This document shows, piece after piece, positions 61,163 through 64,000 of a stretch of 64,000 nt of DNA (its first letter is position 1; each line of letters starts with the position of its first letter). A model generated the notes under the pieces. It was not told the DNA's origin, ran no database searches, and saw nothing but the letters and a program-made list of their open reading frames with translations. Where the stretch lies: positions 62,001 through 126,000 of the forward strand of contig CAVZZJ010000010.1 in the NCBI GenBank assembly GCA_963779735.1, written 5' to 3'. Origin of the DNA: Bog-473 sp963779735. Lineage in GTDB: Bacteria; Actinomycetota; Acidimicrobiia; Acidimicrobiales; RAAP-2. The position numbers were made by a program, and so were the translations under genes.

Positions 61163-61915
61163 CTACGTATGTCTTTGCCGAGCGGCGGTGGCGCTCCCGG
61201 CGGCGGCGAAAGCCGCCGGATCCCAGGCGGGTCCGCTCGCGACGCGTGCGGACTCCAAGGCGAGCGCGGCGTTGAGATCCAAGTCCGCTCCTTGTTCATA
61301 CAGAGACAGGATCTCCGCGACCGCATCCGTGCCGGCGATCTGGCTGGCAAGCTCAACCGTAAAGGCCATCAGCTCGCTGTGGGGAACCACGTGGTTGACG
61401 AGACCGATTCGCAGGGCCTCGTCAGCACTTACGAAGTTGCCCGTTATCGACAGTTCCCTCGCCATCCGCAGGCCGACCGCCCTGGGTAGCAGTGCGGTCA
61501 GGCCCCACGCCGGTACGACGTTCAATCGCGCATGGGTGTCGGCAAACCGACCTTGGTCCGATGCGACGACGAAGGTGGAGCTGAGTGCTATCTCCAGACC
61601 ACCCGAGACACAGGCCCCGTTGACCGCGCACACCACCGGGGTTCGCATTGCCCGAAGCGCCCGTCCCGGGTTCACCGCGAATCGCCGTTGTCGAGGATCG
61701 AACGATGGGTCGACCTCCTTGAAGTCCACACCGGCCGTGAATACGGGGTCGGTCCCTGTGACGATCACGGCCGCGATGGCGGGATCCTGATCCGCGGCGT
61801 CGAGGAGTTGGCAGAGCTCACTCCGCATGGCGGCGGTGAGCGCGTTCTTCGCCTCGGGGCGATGGAACGTGATCGTCCGAGTGCCACCCTTGTCCTCGAC
61901 GAGAAGGTGGCTCAT
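61163..61915 (-). CDS. Enoyl-CoA hydratase/isomerase family protein
   Basis: 250 residues. RTITFHRPEAKNALTAAMRS, TGTDPVFTAGVDFKEVDPSF, VNGACVSGGLEIALSSTFVV and LNVVPAWGLTALLPRAVGLR form a complete crotonase fold with the normal proline-rich loop. Its ATG (61915) overlaps the stop of the upstream flavin-like gene (ATGA), so the pair is translationally coupled. One of four crotonase-type genes in the catabolic region. Confidence 0.9.
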   Translation of the reverse strand: MSHLLVEDKGGTRTITFHRPEAKNALTAAMRSELCQLLDAADQDPAIAAVIVTGTDPVFTAGVDFKEVDPSFDPRQRRFAVNPGRALRAMRTPVVCAVNGACVSGGLEIALSSTFVVASDQGRFADTHARLNVVPAWGLTALLPRAVGLRMARELSITGNFVSADEALRIGLVNHVVPHSELMAFTVELASQIAGTDAVAEILSLYEQGADLDLNAALALESARVASGPAWDPAAFAAAGSATAARQRHT

Positions 61916-62370
61916 GTCGCCTCGGCCGAAATACGGCTGTTGTCCCAGGTCAACACCCGTGAGCCGGGGAGCAGCCGGTAGAATCGGTACGACTCGTAGC
62001 GCTGGCGCGTGGCCTCGGGCACGGCCGTCATCACGGCACGAAAGGCAGCGTACTTCTCGTCGAGGGCAGCCCCTATCTGCGCCGTGGCCGCCTCGTCACG
62101 AATGGCTTCGATGCTTCCGCTGAGATGAACGCCACACAACTCTGCCCAGCGCTCTCCCGATTCGACCAGGAACGATGCACGTGGGTCATGCCGAATACGC
62201 GCCACCTTCTTGGTGCTGCCCGGCGTCCTAAAGCAGATGGTTCGGTCGATGGCGACGAACCAGGTTGGCAGGGCAATGGGGGATCCATCGACTCTCAGCG
62301 TGGTGAGGATGCCGGTATGAGCCCGGGCCAAGACCTGCCACGCCTCCTCCGATGAAAGTCTTATGCTCAC
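61912..62370 (-). CDS. Pyridoxamine 5'-phosphate oxidase-like (split-barrel flavin/F420) protein
   Basis: 152 residues. HTGILTTLRVDGSPIALPTW, FRTPGSTKKVARIRHDPRAS, FLVESGERWAELCGVHLSGS and the C-terminal RYESYRFYRLLPGSRVLTW are typical of the PNPOx-like split-barrel family that binds FMN, F420 or heme. The cofactor cannot be told by eye. Divergent from the hydrolase gene at 62511 across a region with two palindromes. Confidence 0.85.
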   Translation of the reverse strand: MSIRLSSEEAWQVLARAHTGILTTLRVDGSPIALPTWFVAIDRTICFRTPGSTKKVARIRHDPRASFLVESGERWAELCGVHLSGSIEAIRDEAATAQIGAALDEKYAAFRAVMTAVPEATRQRYESYRFYRLLPGSRVLTWDNSRISAEAT

Positions 62371-62431
62371 GCTCGACCCCCCATCTCGACTCGATGCACG
62401 GCGCGTCCGCCACTACATAACCACCGTGATC

Positions 62432-62474
62432 ATATCCCGAGGATATTGCAAGTGGGCAGTTACTAACTTAGTAT
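62432..62474 (+). promoter_or_regulatory. Promoter of the hydrolase gene covered by two palindromes
   Basis: TTGCAA (62446-62451)-17 bp-TAGTAT (62469-62474) is close to consensus. A perfect palindrome ATATCC-CGA-GGATAT (62432-62446) touches the -35 and a second, TACTAA-C-TTAGTA (62461-62473), covers the -10. The palindromes differ in sequence, so two regulators or one with two half-site types may act here. Confidence 0.65.
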
Positions 62475-62510
62475 CCAGCCGTCGTCGTAGGTGTAGCGAG
62501 GGGAGGGCCG

Positions 62511-63395
62511 ATGGCGCTTGCCAAGGTGGCGGTGAACATCGACGGGGAAACGGTGGAGGAGCTCTCCCTGGGGTACGAGGTGATCGGTGACTCTGGTCGG
62601 TCGTGGATTCTCACGCCGGGCGGTCGATTCAGCAAGGAGTACCCGGGCGTCCGAGAGCTGGCGCAAGCGTTGGCCGAACTGGGCAACCGGGTGGTGATTC
62701 ACGATCGACCCAATACGGGGGAGTCCGACGTCTGCTTCACCGGTTCGACGGAGTCGGCCATGCAGGCCGATGCCGCAGCGGCGCTGGTGTCGCATCTGGG
62801 CCTGACGCCGGCGGTAAGCATCGGTGGCTCTGGCGGCGCTCGAGTCTCACTGCTCACCGCGGTGCGTCATCCGGAGGCCATCGGTGGAGTCGCCGTGTGG
62901 ATGATGAGCGGAGGGGTGTACGGCTTAATGACCATCGGCGTGGGCTACTGCGGCGCGTCGATCAATTCGGTGTGGAACGGCGGGATGGAGTCGGTTGCGA
63001 AGATCCCGAAGGAGGTCCAGGGCAACTGGCAAGAAGTCATGGAACGCAATCCCTCGAACCGGCAGAAGATCTTGAGCCAGGATCCCGAGAAGTTCCGGGC
63101 AACGATGCAGCGCTGGTTGCTGGCCTACTGCCCGTGCGGAGGCCTGGTTCCCGGACTCAACGATGGCGACGTGGTGGGAATGAATAGACCGGCGCTCGTG
63201 GTCCGCAGTGGAGAGAGCGACCCGTTCCACACACGGGAGACCTCCGAACAGTTGGTGAATGCACTGCCCAATGCCGAGCTCGCCGAGCCGCCCTGGGGAG
63301 ACACCGAGTGGATTCACAGCAAGATCGGGTATCGATTCGTCAACTGGTACCGCTTGGCACCGATCCTCAACGAGTGGGCGAACAAGACGCTGTAG
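62511..63395 (+). CDS. Alpha/beta hydrolase
   Basis: 294 residues, with GAGGGGAGGGCC before the ATG. Oxyanion region RSWILTPGGRFSKEY, nucleophile elbow SIGGSGGARVSLLT (Ser), VVRSGESDPFHTRETSEQLV (likely acid) and GDTEWIHSKIGYRF (His). Catalytic triad residues are therefore visible. Likely hydrolyses an ester, lactone or C-C bond (meta-cleavage type) in the local pathway. 55 bp before the phosphotransferase-like gene. Confidence 0.87.
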   Translation: MALAKVAVNIDGETVEELSLGYEVIGDSGRSWILTPGGRFSKEYPGVRELAQALAELGNRVVIHDRPNTGESDVCFTGSTESAMQADAAAALVSHLGLTPAVSIGGSGGARVSLLTAVRHPEAIGGVAVWMMSGGVYGLMTIGVGYCGASINSVWNGGMESVAKIPKEVQGNWQEVMERNPSNRQKILSQDPEKFRATMQRWLLAYCPCGGLVPGLNDGDVVGMNRPALVVRSGESDPFHTRETSEQLVNALPNAELAEPPWGDTEWIHSKIGYRFVNWYRLAPILNEWANKTL

Positions 63396-63450
63396 GCAGG
63401 AAGGCATCCATCAGGTGGCCCCTGCCGAACTTGGCTGACAAGATGACGCG

Positions 63451-64000
63451 GTGACGAACAAGGGCTTAGGCCTGTCGGAGATTCCGCAGCAGTGGGATGA
63501 GGTGACGCCGGAATGGATGACGGCAGCCATCTCTCGCCACTGCCACGGCGCCCACGTGAGTGATGTCGAGGTGGTCATGGTGGACAACGGCACGAATCGC
63601 CGGGCGAGGTTGGGCTTGAGCTACGACGAAGGTTCCGGTCCAGACGTCGTTTTCGTCAAGGCCGAAGGTGACTACCGGGAGGCCCACTCGAGAAACGGCA
63701 ACATGTTCAACGAGCCGGATCTGTTCTCGGCGGGCGTGCCCATCCCGGTGGACCATCCCCTTGCCTACAAAGTCCTCATCGATCGCCCGGGTCTCGACTA
63801 CGTGATCGTCATGGAGGACGTCACCGTGCGCGGTGCGGACCCGAGGGATGCGACCCGCCCGCTGACGGTCGACCAGGTGGCCTCCGGACTTGGCGGTCTG
63901 GCCCGACTCCACAGCCGGTACTGGGGGTTCTCGGCCGCAACACACCCGGAGTTGGCGTGGGTGCAGACCTGGGAGGCGACCGAGGGCTTCGCCGAGGGTC
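63451..64000 (+). CDS. Aminoglycoside phosphotransferase-like kinase (partial, runs off the window)
   Basis: Open from GTG 63451 to the window end (at least 183 codons). The N-terminus SEIPQQWDEVTPEWMTAAIS with VVMVDNGTNRRARLGLSYDE gives the nucleotide-binding glycine region. The Lys motif is DVVFVKAEG, and YVIVMEDVTVRGADPRDATR fits the hinge of the APH/choline-kinase-like group. Bacterial members of this type in catabolic clusters are unassigned. The catalytic HxD motif lies beyond the window. Confidence 0.8.
   Translation, partial: MTNKGLGLSEIPQQWDEVTPEWMTAAISRHCHGAHVSDVEVVMVDNGTNRRARLGLSYDEGSGPDVVFVKAEGDYREAHSRNGNMFNEPDLFSAGVPIPVDHPLAYKVLIDRPGLDYVIVMEDVTVRGADPRDATRPLTVDQVASGLGGLARLHSRYWGFSAATHPELAWVQTWEATEGFAEG

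Overview
The window is about 64 kb of high-GC DNA from a member of the Actinomycetota. Two WhiB-type iron-sulfur regulators, a mycobacterial-type succinate dehydrogenase 1 operon, the ATP-grasp/alpha-E/transglutaminase trio, SCP2-like and F420/LLM-type proteins, and many GTG and apparently leaderless starts all point that way. A deep-branching lineage such as Acidimicrobiia is my inference; nothing here proves the class. No rRNA or CRISPR was seen; one tRNA (initiator Met) is present.

Layout. Positions 1-29,700 are mostly core: the end of icd, mdh, the ATP-grasp/alpha-E/transglutaminase trio, an ACT protein, an MFS carrier, the sdhCAB operon (minus strand) with a divergent LysR gene, a MoxR-VWA pair, two whiB genes around a formiminotransferase gene, a degenerate HtrA-like protein, mreB, a PDZ-Lon protease, a DivIVA-like protein with a phage MuF-like C-terminus, a UPF0182 membrane protein and tRNA-fMet. 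Positions 29,800-32,000 are a degraded patch holding remnants of an MFS carrier and a histidine kinase, a DsbA-like gene and a TetR/epimerase divergent pair with clear operators. From 33 kb to the end is a large catabolic region: four enoyl-CoA hydratase family genes, two acyl-CoA synthetases, three P450s, a Rieske oxygenase, an orphan molybdenum hydroxylase subunit, SDRs, an LLM oxidoreductase, amidase/amidohydrolases, a phytanoyl-CoA dioxygenase-like gene, VOC and SnoaL-like proteins. It is interrupted by one IS630-like insertion. The set looks like CoA-dependent breakdown of a hydrophobic cyclic compound (steroid, terpenoid or aromatic); the substrate cannot be read from sequence.

Regulation. 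Several catabolic promoters carry the same 15-bp palindrome, TGGCAC-N3-GTGCCA. At two divergent intergenic regions (43.3 and 57.5 kb) its arms coincide with the -35 elements of both promoters. This looks like the operator of a local regulon and is the most promising new signal here. Other regulatory structure: two palindromic boxes between a TetR gene and an epimerase gene, two palindromes over a strong promoter at 62.4 kb, a 41-bp duplication that copies a ribosome-binding site and start codon and creates a 14-codon leader ORF, and a repeated TAGNNT-N6/7-start pattern typical of leaderless mRNAs.

Quality note. Six otherwise well conserved genes (alpha-E, mreB, amidase, an SDR, the transposase, a phytanoyl-CoA dioxygenase-like gene) each carry a single frameshift. 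At least two of these lie in homopolymer runs. Draft-sequence error is likely for several, above all mreB.
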